Shown here: positions 23,970 through 32,622 of the stretch, in pieces
How the letters are laid out: each line of letters opens with the position of its first letter
Numbering within the stretch: position 1 is the stretch's first letter
Assembly: GCA_031270605.1 (NCBI GenBank)
Contig: JAISXG010000075.1
Span: 1-32,904, forward strand
From: Oscillospiraceae bacterium
Lineage (GTDB): Bacteria; Bacillota; Clostridia; Oscillospirales; Acutalibacteraceae
Direction of reading: 5' to 3'
Length of the DNA: 32,904 bases
Position numbers and translations under genes: made by a program
The notes under the pieces: model-generated
The model's input: the letters and a program-made list of their open reading frames with translations, nothing else
What the model was told of the DNA's origin: nothing
The model's database searches: none

Positions 23970-24008
23970 ATTGTATAACAAGTTTGCAGTATTTGTCAAC
24001 CTGCAAAC
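23970..24008 (-). promoter_or_regulatory. Promoter and operator-like dyad of the amino-acid importer operon
   Basis: A perfect TTGACA (23999-23994 on the minus strand) is followed by TATACA (23977-23972, 16-base spacer) or TACAAT (23975-23970, 18-base spacer). A perfect dyad, GTTTGCAG (23982-23989) and CTGCAAAC (24001-24008) separated by 11 bases, has the -35 box at its centre, so a bound protein would block polymerase. Confidence 0.72.
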
Positions 24009-24219
24009 AGACAGCAATTCGCACAAACATTCCGCCTCATTCAGAATATTTATAGCAAATTCATGAAATATTAATAAATCTGCTCAAATAAAGTCAAATA
24101 AAAAATTACAAAATGCTAATTTTCTCAAAAATATTTTTGCTTGCTTTGCTGAAACCAAAAAATTTATTACCCCAAAAGGCAAAAACAAAAAAACTTGGAA
24201 TACGGGTGAAAAAACATTT
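24009..24219. other. AT-rich gap without a recognised feature
   Basis: These 211 bases, between the importer promoter region and the end of the membrane-protein gene, are rich in A and T with several A-runs. I find no frame with a ribosome site, no terminator for the membrane-protein gene and no repeat. Confidence 0.5.
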
Positions 24220-24900
24220 TTATGCAACGTCCTGCCCTTTTGCTTTATAAGGAAAGGACTTCTTAAAGAAAACGGCGGCGAGAATCGCGCCCGCCGGATA
24301 GAGAATCCCGACTGTTGCACTGATAAACAGAAAATTCGGCCAAATCAACACCAGAACATTCGCAAGCGCGGCTATGCCGTGCACAAGAAACAGAATTTTT
24401 ATGGCTTTTGCAAGCCCCCCGCCCTCAAAGGCCCACGCGGAGAAAAGGGTTGAAACACCCATCAGGGTATAGGCAAGGGCGTTTGCCGCATACAGCGGTT
24501 TTTCGGGCGCCATTTCAAACAGGGCGACGGCGTCAAACCTGCCGCTGAGCATGCTGGGCGCAATGATCAACACCTGAATAATATAGATAAAACAATTGAT
24601 GGTCGCATAAATGCCCGCAACCGCCAAAGCGATGTGTGTGCAAATTTTTATTTTTGGGCTTGCGTAATAATGAACGCTCACGCTCATGACGACAAAGCAC
24701 AGTGCCAGAAAAATGGACGGCGCATAAAACAAGATGGATGTCCAGTATTTTGAAGTCAGCACACCGGACGCACTCAGGATCGCGGCCGTGTCAAACGCGA
24801 TGTAAAAAACGGCCGACAGCAAAGAAGACCAAAAACCGATTTTTTGAACAAGGCGAACCGAAGCGCCGGGGGCCGAAACAGAAGACGAACTCTCACTCAT
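24220..24900 (-). CDS. Membrane protein of unknown function
   Basis: This 226-residue protein has a short polar start (MSESSSSVSAPGAS) and then about six hydrophobic segments with small charged loops. I recognise no family or active-site motif; the even spacing of helices is like small multi-pass proteins annotated only as hypothetical. ATG 24900 follows AAGGAG with a nine-base gap, while the frame opening at 24975 has no ribosome site. It stands alone, between the importer promoter and the copper operon terminator, on the same strand as both. No terminator is visible after it. Confidence 0.7.
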   Translation of the reverse strand: MSESSSSVSAPGASVRLVQKIGFWSSLLSAVFYIAFDTAAILSASGVLTSKYWTSILFYAPSIFLALCFVVMSVSVHYYASPKIKICTHIALAVAGIYATINCFIYIIQVLIIAPSMLSGRFDAVALFEMAPEKPLYAANALAYTLMGVSTLFSAWAFEGGGLAKAIKILFLVHGIAALANVLVLIWPNFLFISATVGILYPAGAILAAVFFKKSFPYKAKGQDVA

Positions 24901-25047
24901 ATGGCAACGCTCCTTCATACATGCGTTTGCATCCTTTTGTGCCGCCGGTTTTCGGGGTAGCGGAAATCCTATCATATTACAAGGATTGCTTTAGGATAGT
25001 TTACCATAGAGTGAGAGAAATGTCATCTGTTATATAAAAAATTTTTT

Positions 25048-25080
25048 CAGGGCGTGTTTGAGACGGTAAAACACGCCCTG
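25048..25080 (-). terminator. Intrinsic terminator after the copper operon
   Basis: Perfect 12-base GC-rich arms CAGGGCGTGTTT (25048-25059) and its complement (25069-25080). On the minus strand the stem is followed by six A and six T, so the T-run is slightly displaced. Confidence 0.75.
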
Positions 25081-25085
25081 CGCAT

Positions 25086-25295
25086 TTATTCGGCGACGTC
25101 GTAGCCCTGGTCTTCAATCTCTGTCTTAATCAGTTCAAGCGGGGCCTTAACCGGGTCATGCGTGACGGTGGCCGTCTTTGCAAGCAGATCCACCGAAACA
25201 GACGCAACGCCGGCCAGCGCGCCGACCGCGCCCTCAACCGCCTTTACGCAATGCTGGCAGGACATACCTTCAACTTTAATGACTGATGTTTTCAT
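25086..25295 (-). CDS. copZ: CopZ-type copper chaperone (HMA domain)
   Basis: This is a 69-residue single heavy-metal-associated domain that carries Cu(I) to the exporter. The metal loop is EGMSCQHCVKAVEGAV, with Cys13 and Cys16, and the closing IEDQGYDVAE has the Tyr expected in copper-type loops. AGGAGAC precedes the ATG. It is the third gene of the operon copA - lipoprotein - copZ, starting 11 bases after the lipoprotein stop. The copper assignment rests on family and context; other soft metals are possible. Confidence 0.88.
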   Translation of the reverse strand: MKTSVIKVEGMSCQHCVKAVEGAVGALAGVASVSVDLLAKTATVTHDPVKAPLELIKTEIEDQGYDVAE

Positions 25296-25306
25296 AATAA
25301 TGTCTC

Positions 25307-25996
25307 CTATTTTAAATTAAACGGTTTCAAAAATTTGTCAACCTGTTTTTCGTCCGCGCCCATGCCGACGGTCACTTTGTCAAAAACCCAGCCTTCGACC
25401 GCGTTCGGGTCGACGCCCGCCTCGATGAAAGGCTCGGGGTTCAAAACAAAGACCATGTCCTTGTCGTTTGCGCCCATGTCCTTTGCCCATTCAAACATAT
25501 TGCCGTTGTCGAGGTCAATGCCGTAGTGGTCCATCTGGGAATGGTAGCCGATGAGGTCTCTTTTTTGATTCACAATTTCTTCAAATGCGCCTTTGGCCGA
25601 AAGTTCATCCTCCGCCCGCACATCACCCAACTCTCTGCCCACGCTCAGCATACCGTTTTGATAGATGAAGTAGCCGGGAAGCTTGGCGGGGTCGAGCCCC
25701 GCATCAAGAAAGGGCTGCGCGTCAAACTCCAGCAATGCGTCGAACTGCGGGCTTTTGCTCCAGTCCCTGCTCCAAATGAATTTGATGCTGCTGTCCGGCG
25801 CGGTCAAAGCAGCTCCCTTGTATTGCTCATTTTCAGAAACGGCGCTTGGTGCCGCGTCCAGCAGCGCCGCGAAAGAGGTTTTTGCCTCATTTGCAACAAC
25901 ATCCAGGCCGGTCTTTAACCCCGAGCAGGCCGCAAGAGAAAACAGTAACGCCGCGATGCCCGCCAGAAGGGCGGTTTTTTTGAGTGTCTTATACAT
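25307..25996 (-). CDS. Lipoprotein of unknown function in the copper operon, with internal duplication
   Basis: This 229-residue protein starts [20 protein letters not shown] and has a lipobox LAAC (Cys24), so it should be tethered outside the membrane. Two segments repeat at a period of 94-95 residues: F73-x-W75-x-x-D78 with F168-x-W170-x-x-D173, PFLDAGLDP (95-103) with PFIEAGVDP (189-197), and an aromatic pair after Gly108 and Gly202. The stretch 151-181 holds His152, Met155, His157, Met167, Met174 and Met181, possible soft-metal ligands. Its ATG shares a base with the copA stop (TAATG) and uses AAAGGGGAG inside copA. I do not recognise the family. A role in extracellular copper handling is inferred only from position. 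Confidence 0.8.
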   Translation of the reverse strand: MYKTLKKTALLAGIAALLFSLAACSGLKTGLDVVANEAKTSFAALLDAAPSAVSENEQYKGAALTAPDSSIKFIWSRDWSKSPQFDALLEFDAQPFLDAGLDPAKLPGYFIYQNGMLSVGRELGDVRAEDELSAKGAFEEIVNQKRDLIGYHSQMDHYGIDLDNGNMFEWAKDMGANDKDMVFVLNPEPFIEAGVDPNAVEGWVFDKVTVGMGADEKQVDKFLKPFNLK

Positions 25997-28479
25997 TAAT
26001 GACTCCCCTTTCGTTCGTTTTGGGATGGTTTGAAGCGTTTGAGGCGCAGCGCGTTTGTGAGCACCGAAACAGAGCTCAAGCTCATTGCGGCGGCGGCGAA
26101 CATCGGGTTGAGCAGGGGCCCGCCGAACAGGTGCAGCAAACCGGCCGCAATCGGAATGCCGATGGTGTTGTATCCAAACGCCCAGAACAGGTTCTGCTTG
26201 ATGTTACGGATTGTTTTTTTGCTCAGTGAAATTGCCGTGGGCACATCGTTCAAATCACTGTGCATGAGCACAATATCCGCCGATTCCATGGCGACATCGG
26301 TGCCCGAGCCGATGGCTATTCCGATATCAGCCTGCGCGAGGGCGGGCGCGTCGTTGATGCCGTCGCCGACCATGGCGACCTTGCGCCCCTCGCTCTGCAG
26401 CTTTTTGACCTCGTTGGATTTATCCTGCGGCAGTACCTCCGCGAGCACGCGGTCGATCCCCACCTGCTTTGCTATGGCGGCGGCGGTTTTTTGATTGTCG
26501 CCTGTGATCATCGCAACCGCAATTCCCATACCGCGCAGGCGTTCGATCGCCGCCCGGCTGGATTCTTTCACCACATCCGCAACGGCGACAATGCCGGCAA
26601 ACGCACCGTCAACGGCAAGAAACATAGGAGTTTTGCCCTCTTGTGCCAGACGCTCGGCTTCGCCCCCCAGTGCAGTCAACGCAATGCCCTGCTCCTGCAT
26701 GAGCTTATGGTTGCCCGCGAGCACCGCGCGGCCGTCAATGACCGCCTTGATGCCGCGTCCGGTGAGAGATTCAAACCCCTCTGCCTGCAGCAGCGCAATC
26801 CCCTTTTCTTTTGCAAACTGAACGATTGCTTGCCCCAGCGGGTGCTCTGATCTATTTTCTGCTGAGGCAATCAGCCGCAGCAACTCATCTGCATTCTCTC
26901 CTGAAGCGGTGATGATGTCTGTAACCGTGGGCCTGCCCTCGGTGATCGTGCCTGTTTTATCAAAAACGATCGTGTCAATTTTGTGCGCGGTTTCGAGCGC
27001 TTCGCCGCCCTTGATCAAAATGCCGTTCTCGGCGCCCTTGCCCGTGCCCACCATGATGGCCGTGGGCGTCGCCAGCCCCAAAGCGCAGGGGCAGGCGATG
27101 ACAAGCACCGAAATAAAGATTTTGAGCGAAAACTCCACGTCACGCGTACCAATGAACCACGCAATGCCCGCAACAAGAGCAATGGCGCAAACAATCGGAA
27201 CAAAATAGCCCGAAACAATATCCGCCATCTGGGCAATGGGCGCTTTTGAACCTTGGGCATCCTCCACAAGCTGGATAATGCGCGCAAGCGCCGTGTCACT
27301 GCCCACCTTTTCGGCGCGAAACGTAATGCTCCCGCTGGTGTTCAGCGACGCGGCATACACCGCGTCCCCGGTCTTTTTATCGACGGGCATGCTCTCGCCT
27401 GTGAGCATGGACTCGTCAATAGCGGTCTGCCCGCTTGTCACCGTGCCGTCCACCGGGATTTTTTCACCGGGTTTTACAATAAGCGTGTCGCCGATCTCCA
27501 CCTCGTCGATCGCTATTGTTGTCTCCTGCCCGTTTTGCAGAATGACGGCTGTTTTCGGCGCAAGTCCCATGAGTTTTTTAATTGCTTCGCTGGTTTTGCC
27601 CTTTGAAACGGCTTCAAGAGACTTGCCCAGCAGAATCAGGGTGATGATGACTCCCGCGGTTTCAAAATACAGCGCTTCCGCCGCCGCAAAATCCCCTCTG
27701 GCAATCTGCCAGGTGTGAAAGATACTGTAAAGCAACGCGGCGGAGGTGCCGATTGCAATCAATGAGTCCATGTTGGGGCTGCGCTGCACAAGGGCTTTGA
27801 AGCCGACGGTGTAGAATTTATGCCCCACAACAATCACCGGAATCACCAGCAAAAGCTGAATGAGGGCGAAAATCAGCGGATAATTCATCGGGGCAAGAAT
27901 TTTGGGGAACGGCAGGCGCGCAAATGAGATCATCGGCGCCATGGCGATATAGAGCAGCGGCAGGGAAAACACAGCTGAAACGATAAACTTTGTCCACAAC
28001 CGCTTGATTTCTTTTTGTTTGCGCAGGCGGTCCTCCTCCGCCGCATCGGTTTTCGCGACCTCCAGAACCTGATACCCGATTTTTTCGATCGCGGCCTTCA
28101 AAGCGGAGAATCGCACCGTCTGCGGGTCATAGCTGACCGTCGCCTTTTCGGTGGCGAGATTCACGGACGCGTTCACCACGCCGTTTGTTTTGCTGAGGAC
28201 TTTTTCAATGCGCTGGGCGCAGGCGGCGCAGGTCATGCCTCCGATGGGGATACTCACATTGCTGTGCCGATTTTTTTCAACCACTTCATAGCCGATTTTT
28301 GTAACGGCTGCTTTCACGGCGTCGGGTACTGCCGCGCCGTCATATTCCACAAACAGCTTCTCGCTGGCGAGATTCACCGAAGCCTGCGCCACGCCCGGCA
28401 GTTTGTTCACAACTTTTTCAATTCTTTGGGCACAAGCGGCGCAGGTCATGCCCCGAACGCTCAAAACCTGTTGTTCCAT
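25996..28479 (-). CDS. copA: Copper-exporting P1B-type ATPase CopA
   Basis: This membrane pump expels Cu(I) using ATP. The 827-residue protein has two N-terminal HMA domains, each with [13 protein letters not shown] (first CxxC at Cys13 and Cys16), eight membrane helices with the transport motif [11 protein letters not shown], the actuator LTGESMPV, the phosphorylation site [19 protein letters not shown] with the family His-Pro, and [14 protein letters not shown]. The C-terminal helices carry YN and MxxSS motifs ([18 protein letters not shown]), typical of copper rather than zinc pumps. ATG 28479 is preferred; AAAGGA lies 13 bases upstream, rather far. The lipoprotein gene starts on its stop codon. 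Confidence 0.96.
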   Translation of the reverse strand: MEQQVLSVRGMTCAACAQRIEKVVNKLPGVAQASVNLASEKLFVEYDGAAVPDAVKAAVTKIGYEVVEKNRHSNVSIPIGGMTCAACAQRIEKVLSKTNGVVNASVNLATEKATVSYDPQTVRFSALKAAIEKIGYQVLEVAKTDAAEEDRLRKQKEIKRLWTKFIVSAVFSLPLLYIAMAPMISFARLPFPKILAPMNYPLIFALIQLLLVIPVIVVGHKFYTVGFKALVQRSPNMDSLIAIGTSAALLYSIFHTWQIARGDFAAAEALYFETAGVIITLILLGKSLEAVSKGKTSEAIKKLMGLAPKTAVILQNGQETTIAIDEVEIGDTLIVKPGEKIPVDGTVTSGQTAIDESMLTGESMPVDKKTGDAVYAASLNTSGSITFRAEKVGSDTALARIIQLVEDAQGSKAPIAQMADIVSGYFVPIVCAIALVAGIAWFIGTRDVEFSLKIFISVLVIACPCALGLATPTAIMVGTGKGAENGILIKGGEALETAHKIDTIVFDKTGTITEGRPTVTDIITASGENADELLRLIASAENRSEHPLGQAIVQFAKEKGIALLQAEGFESLTGRGIKAVIDGRAVLAGNHKLMQEQGIALTALGGEAERLAQEGKTPMFLAVDGAFAGIVAVADVVKESSRAAIERLRGMGIAVAMITGDNQKTAAAIAKQVGIDRVLAEVLPQDKSNEVKKLQSEGRKVAMVGDGINDAPALAQADIGIAIGSGTDVAMESADIVLMHSDLNDVPTAISLSKKTIRNIKQNLFWAFGYNTIGIPIAAGLLHLFGGPLLNPMFAAAAMSLSSVSVLTNALRLKRFKPSQNERKGSH

Positions 28480-28563
28480 AATGGTATGACCATCCTTTCT
28501 CTGCAAGGCGGAAGTTTTTCCAAAAAATCTATGGCCTGTTATCGGCTAAAGCTGATTTCTGTC

Positions 28564-28580
28564 TTCATATATGATATGAA
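28564..28580. promoter_or_regulatory. Dyad in the copA upstream region
   Basis: TTCATAT and ATATGAA are separated by three bases (28564-28580), about 85 bases before copA. No convincing copA promoter or CsoR/CopY operator was found in 28480-28648, so this dyad is the best candidate regulatory site there, without proof. Confidence 0.35.
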
Positions 28581-28648
28581 AGAGCAAACTTCCCGTTTAA
28601 AAGATTACCCTTTCAAACTCCGCCTCTTTCCCCAATGAGATGCCATGC

Positions 28649-28684
28649 TTGACATAAACAATGGGTTATGTTATTATTATAACC
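28649..28684 (+). promoter_or_regulatory. Promoter of the HxlR gene with overlapping operator-like dyad
   Basis: TTGACA (28649-28654), a 17-base spacer and TATTAT (28672-28677) make a good sigma-A promoter. GGTTAT (28664-28669) and ATAACC (28679-28684), nine bases apart, flank the -10 box. A second pair, AGTAC and GTACGT (28693-28712), lies in the leader. Either could be the site of the HxlR protein acting on its own gene. Confidence 0.65.
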
Positions 28685-28758
28685 ATAACGCACAGAATAG
28701 CAAGTACGCACTTTGTTGTACGTTACTACCCAAAACTATAGTAAAGGTGTTTTTATAA

Positions 28759-29121
28759 ATGAACTGTGATTTTGCGGGCATTCACTGCCCTGTCGACACG
28801 ACCCTGCGCATGATCGGCGGCAAATACAAAGCGCTGATCTTGTGGCATTTGCTCGACGGCGCCAAACGCCACGGCGAGCTGCAAAAAATCATCCCGCAAG
28901 CCACGCCCAAAATGCTGACCCAGCAGCTGCGCGAGCTTGAGAGCGACGGCCTGCTTCACCGCGAGGTCTTCCCTGTTGTGCCGCCGAAGGTTGAGTATTC
29001 ACTTTCAAACCGCGGCGAAAGCCTCAAGCCGATTTTGCTCGCAATGTATGACTGGGGCGCGGAGCTGATGAGCGAAAACGGGCAAGAGGTATGCTGCTCA
29101 ATGATGCGGGATGCCGAGTGA
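28759..29121 (+). CDS. HxlR-family transcriptional regulator
   Basis: This 120-residue winged-helix regulator has the HxlR signature from residue 10: [20 protein letters not shown], then [33 protein letters not shown] for the recognition helix and wing. Cys10 is the position used for thiol-based redox sensing in YodB/HypR-type members; additional Cys lie at residue 3 and at 112-113 (CC), which is unusual for the family. It is divergent from the copper operon with a 279-base gap and has its own promoter. It may control copA, but family members usually respond to electrophiles, so this is an inference from position. Confidence 0.87.
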   Translation: MNCDFAGIHCPVDTTLRMIGGKYKALILWHLLDGAKRHGELQKIIPQATPKMLTQQLRELESDGLLHREVFPVVPPKVEYSLSNRGESLKPILLAMYDWGAELMSENGQEVCCSMMRDAE

Positions 29122-29179
29122 ACCGTTCCCGCTCTTATTATGATTTTATTTTAACTATAGTGACAATGAATTATACAAA

Positions 29180-29216
29180 CAAAGCACGCGGGCAGAAGGC
29201 TGCCTTGCGTGCTTTG
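29180..29216. terminator. Bidirectional intrinsic terminator (HxlR gene / trp operon)
   Basis: CAAAGCACGC (29180-29189) pairs with GCGTGCTTTG (29207-29216), with an inner GGCAG/CTGCC stem, followed by CTTTATAATT. It lies between the convergent HxlR gene and trpA. Confidence 0.85.
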
Positions 29217-29240
29217 CTTTATAATTAATTGACTATAAAA

Positions 29241-30020
29241 TCATTCCGCCTGCAAGACTGTTTGCTTCATTGCCCGCACATATTCGGCGACATACGGCGC
29301 CGCGTTTTTACCATGTTCGGCAATCAGCTTTACAATCGCAGACCCGACAATCACACCGTCGGCCTTTTGCGCCATCGTCTTTGCCTGCTCTGGGGTGGAG
29401 ATGCCAAAGCCCACTGCAACGGGCGTATCGGTCACCTCTCGCACCAGTTGCACCATTCCATCGATGTTTGATGTGATCTCGCCGCGCACGCCCGTGACGC
29501 CCAACGAAGAAACACAGTAAATAAACCCCTCAGCCTCTTGTGCAATCATTGCGATGCGCGCTTTGGAGGTCGGCGCAATGAGAGAAATGAAGTCCAGGCC
29601 GTGCCGCTTGCAGGCTGCGGCAAAGTCGGCTTTCTCTTCAAAAGGCACATCGGGCAAAATCAGGCCGTCCATTCCGGCCTCGGCGGCTGTTTTCAAAAAA
29701 CGCTCGGTGCCGTAAGAAAACACCACATTGGCATAGGTCATGAACACGAGAGGCACAAAAACGGTTTGCCGCACTGTTCGCACAAGCGCAAACACCTTCT
29801 CTGCCGTCACGCCCTGTGAAAGCGCGCGCAGGTTGGCCCCCTGAATGACCGGACCCTCTGCTGTGGGGTCTGAAAACGGAATGCCCAGCTCAATCACGTC
29901 CGCGCCCGCCTCGGCAATGGCGGCAATCAATTGCGCGCTTGTTTCCAAATCCGGGTCGCCGCAGGTGAGAAAGGCGATGAACGCCTTGTTTTTTTCAAAC
30001 GCTTTTTTTATATCGCTCAT
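29241..30020 (-). CDS. trpA: Tryptophan synthase alpha chain
   Basis: TrpA splits indole-3-glycerol phosphate to indole and glyceraldehyde 3-phosphate, passing indole to TrpB through a tunnel. The 259-residue TIM barrel has the catalytic Glu in [20 protein letters not shown] and the catalytic Asp in ILPDVPFEE, the phosphate-binding [14 protein letters not shown] and [12 protein letters not shown]. Its start overlaps the trpB stop by four bases (ATGA). It is the last gene of the operon, followed by the terminator 29180-29216. Confidence 0.96.
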   Translation of the reverse strand: MSDIKKAFEKNKAFIAFLTCGDPDLETSAQLIAAIAEAGADVIELGIPFSDPTAEGPVIQGANLRALSQGVTAEKVFALVRTVRQTVFVPLVFMTYANVVFSYGTERFLKTAAEAGMDGLILPDVPFEEKADFAAACKRHGLDFISLIAPTSKARIAMIAQEAEGFIYCVSSLGVTGVRGEITSNIDGMVQLVREVTDTPVAVGFGISTPEQAKTMAQKADGVIVGSAIVKLIAEHGKNAAPYVAEYVRAMKQTVLQAE

Positions 30021-31201
30021 TCCGAAAGCTCCTCCCCCCTGTAACGGGCGATCGCCGCGCAGTCCTTATCACCGCGGCCTGACAAATTGATGACAAAAAG
30101 TTTGTCGCCGCTCATCAGCGGCGCCAAGCGCATCGCATATGCCACCGCGTGGGCGCTTTCAATGGCGGGAATAATGCCCTCTGTGCGGGAGAGATATTCA
30201 AACGCGTCCACCGCTTCGTCGTCCGTCACCGCCGCATACTTCGCGCGGCCGCGGTCGTGCAGGTCCGCGTGCTCGGGGCCGATGCCCGGGTAGTCAAGCC
30301 CGGCTGAGATTGAGTAAACCGGAGCGATCTGGCCGTATTCATCCTGGCAGAAATAGGATTGCATGCCGTGAAAGATGCCGGGCTTTCCCGTGCCGATGGT
30401 CGCGGCTGTTTCAGGTGTGCCGACTCCCCTGCCCGCCGCTTCGCAGCCGATCAAATAAACTGACTTATCGTTAATAAAGTGGTAAAACGCGCCGATGGCG
30501 TTGGAACCGCCGCCCACGCAGGCAAACACCACGTCGGGCAACCGCCCCTCTTTTTCGAGCATCTGCTGTTTGATTTCTTTTGAAATCACCGCCTGAAAGT
30601 CGCGCACAATTGTGGGGAACGGGTGGGGGCCCATCACGGAGCCCAGCACATAGTGGGTGTCCGCCACACGGTTTGTCCACTCCCGCATGGTTTCGGAAAC
30701 CGCGTCCTTGAGCGTCGCGGTGCCGGAGGTGACGGCGTGCACCTTCGCGCCCAGAAGGCGCATTTTATACACATTCAGCGCCTGCCGCCTGGTGTCCTCC
30801 TCACCCATGAAAATTTCACATTCGAGCCCCATTAGCGCCGCGGCTGTGGCGGTTGCCACGCCGTGTTGCCCCGCGCCCGTTTCGGCGATCACACGGGTTT
30901 TACCCATTTTTTTTGCAAGCAAGGTCTGCCCCAGCACATTGTTGATTTTGTGCGCCCCGGTGTGGTTTAAGTCCTCGCGCTTCAAATAGATTTTCGCGCC
31001 GCCCAAATCCTTTGTCATTTTCTCTGCGTAATACAGCAGCGAGGGCCTGCCCGCATAGTCGTTCAACAGCGCGCTCAGCTCGGCGTTGAAGGCGGGGTCG
31101 TTTTTATAAAAATCATAAGCTTCTTCCAGCTCAATCACGGCGTTCATCAGGGTTTCAGGAATATACTGCCCGCCGTGCGCTCCAAATCTGCCTTTTGACA
31201 T
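30017..31201 (-). CDS. trpB: Tryptophan synthase beta chain
   Basis: TrpB joins indole and serine to make tryptophan using PLP. The 394-residue protein is full length: [16 protein letters not shown] at the start, the PLP Lys in [14 protein letters not shown] near residue 85, the catalytic Glu in [15 protein letters not shown], the phosphate loop VGGGSNAIG near 230, and [10 protein letters not shown] near the C-terminus. It is the TrpB1 type that pairs with TrpA. AGGAGG precedes the ATG. It lies 27 bases after trpF. Confidence 0.97.
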   Translation of the reverse strand: MSKGRFGAHGGQYIPETLMNAVIELEEAYDFYKNDPAFNAELSALLNDYAGRPSLLYYAEKMTKDLGGAKIYLKREDLNHTGAHKINNVLGQTLLAKKMGKTRVIAETGAGQHGVATATAAALMGLECEIFMGEEDTRRQALNVYKMRLLGAKVHAVTSGTATLKDAVSETMREWTNRVADTHYVLGSVMGPHPFPTIVRDFQAVISKEIKQQMLEKEGRLPDVVFACVGGGSNAIGAFYHFINDKSVYLIGCEAAGRGVGTPETAATIGTGKPGIFHGMQSYFCQDEYGQIAPVYSISAGLDYPGIGPEHADLHDRGRAKYAAVTDDEAVDAFEYLSRTEGIIPAIESAHAVAYAMRLAPLMSGDKLFVINLSGRGDKDCAAIARYRGEELSE

Positions 31202-31228
31202 AAACTGCCTCCTATGTATTTATTTTTG

Positions 31229-31843
31229 TTATCTGCCGCTGATTCTGACGGCCCGCACAGCCGCAAGGATTTTTTCAGCGTCTTTGCATCCGTTTGTTTC
31301 GACCCCGGAACTGATGTCAACCGCACTCGGGTGAAACCGCGCGATTGCCTCATGCAGATTCTCAGGCGTGAGGCCCCCTGCAAGAATAAAGGGGCGTGCA
31401 ATCGTTTGAATCAGAGACCAGTCAAAGCATTTGCCCGTGCCATAGCCGTTGTCGAGCAGCACTTCGTCCGCCATGCTTTGCGCCGCCGCAAGAAGATCCT
31501 CTTTAGTGCGGATGCGAAAGGCTTTCCAGATGCTCACACCGGGCAGCGTCTTTCGCAGCTCCGCGATATACGCTTCGTCTTCACTCCCGTGAAGCTGCAC
31601 AGTGCTGATAATGTTTTGATGATAAAGGTTTGCGATTTGTTCCCGCGGCGCGTTCACAAACACACCCACGCTCGCAATGCGTTTATCGATTGCGCCGCGC
31701 AAAGTTTTTGCCTGTTCGCAGCTCACATTCCTGCGGCTTTTTTCAAAAAATACAAACCCCGCATAGTCGGGCTTTGCCTGATTGACGGCAAACGCGTCCT
31801 CCTGCCGAAACAGGCCGCAGATTTTTATTTTGGGAGTATTCAT
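31229..31843 (-). CDS. trpF: Phosphoribosylanthranilate isomerase
   Basis: TrpF converts phosphoribosylanthranilate to the carboxyphenylamino-deoxyribulose phosphate used by TrpC. The 204-residue barrel begins PKIKICGLFRQEDA, where the Cys is the catalytic base of the family, and has the catalytic Asp region VLLDNGYGTGKCFDW, then PFILAGGLTPENL and the closing AVDISSGVET. Its start overlaps the trpC stop by four bases. It is a separate gene, not fused to trpC as in enterobacteria. Confidence 0.95.
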   Translation of the reverse strand: MNTPKIKICGLFRQEDAFAVNQAKPDYAGFVFFEKSRRNVSCEQAKTLRGAIDKRIASVGVFVNAPREQIANLYHQNIISTVQLHGSEDEAYIAELRKTLPGVSIWKAFRIRTKEDLLAAAQSMADEVLLDNGYGTGKCFDWSLIQTIARPFILAGGLTPENLHEAIARFHPSAVDISSGVETNGCKDAEKILAAVRAVRISGR

Positions 31844-32622
31844 CGCGCCGCCCCCCGAAAAGCCGCGAGCATTGCCGCCTTGTCTTCGGCCTTCATGAGC
31901 GCTTCGCCGATGAGCACCGCGTCAGCCCCCGACGCACGCAGCAACGCAACATCCTCGGGTGACCGAATACCGGACTCCGCAACAAAGATTGCATCCGCGG
32001 GGATTTTTTCACGCAGCCGCGCCGCGTTTTCAATGTTGACCGAAAAGGTTTTCAGATTGCGGTTGTTCACGCCGATCAGGCGCGCGCCCGCGGAAACAGC
32101 CGAGGCGATTTCCGTTTCATCGTGCGCTTCCACAAGAGCCGAAAGGCCCAAATCCTCACAAACCGCAAGATATTGCGCAATTGTTTCTGTATCAAGCAGC
32201 GCGCAAATCAAAAGCACCGCGTCAGCCCCCATGCACTTTGCTTCAAAAATCTGATAAGCGTCCACCGTGAAGTCCTTGCGCAGCATCGGCAATGATATTT
32301 CAGCGCGAACCCCGCGAAAAATATCGTCAGAACCGAGAAACCACCTCGGTTCGGTCAGGCACGAAACGCAGTCCGCCCCCGCGGCCTCATAGTTCTTCGC
32401 AATTTCGAGATAGGGAAATCGTTCGGCGATCACGCCTTTTGAGGGCGAAGCTTTTTTCACCTCGCAAATAAACGAGAGATCGGGTGTTTTCAGCCGTTTC
32501 TCAAACCGAAACTCTCCTTTGGGCAATGAGAGCGCCGCCGTGCGCAGGTCTTCAAACGGAATACGCGCTCTGGCCTCCTGCGCCCGCCGTTTCGAAAAAA
32601 GGGCCAGTTCGTCTAAAATCAT
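31840..32622 (-). CDS. trpC: Indole-3-glycerol phosphate synthase
   Basis: TrpC closes the indole ring to form indole-3-glycerol phosphate. The 260-residue barrel has the substrate Lys in FICEVKKASPSKGVI near residue 53, the second Lys in LRKDFTVD near 114, GVNNRNLKTF near 182 with catalytic Asn, and VAESGIRSPEDV near 213 for phosphate binding. It overlaps trpD upstream and trpF downstream by four bases each, so the three are translationally coupled. Confidence 0.96.
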   Translation of the reverse strand: MILDELALFSKRRAQEARARIPFEDLRTAALSLPKGEFRFEKRLKTPDLSFICEVKKASPSKGVIAERFPYLEIAKNYEAAGADCVSCLTEPRWFLGSDDIFRGVRAEISLPMLRKDFTVDAYQIFEAKCMGADAVLLICALLDTETIAQYLAVCEDLGLSALVEAHDETEIASAVSAGARLIGVNNRNLKTFSVNIENAARLREKIPADAIFVAESGIRSPEDVALLRASGADAVLIGEALMKAEDKAAMLAAFRGAAR

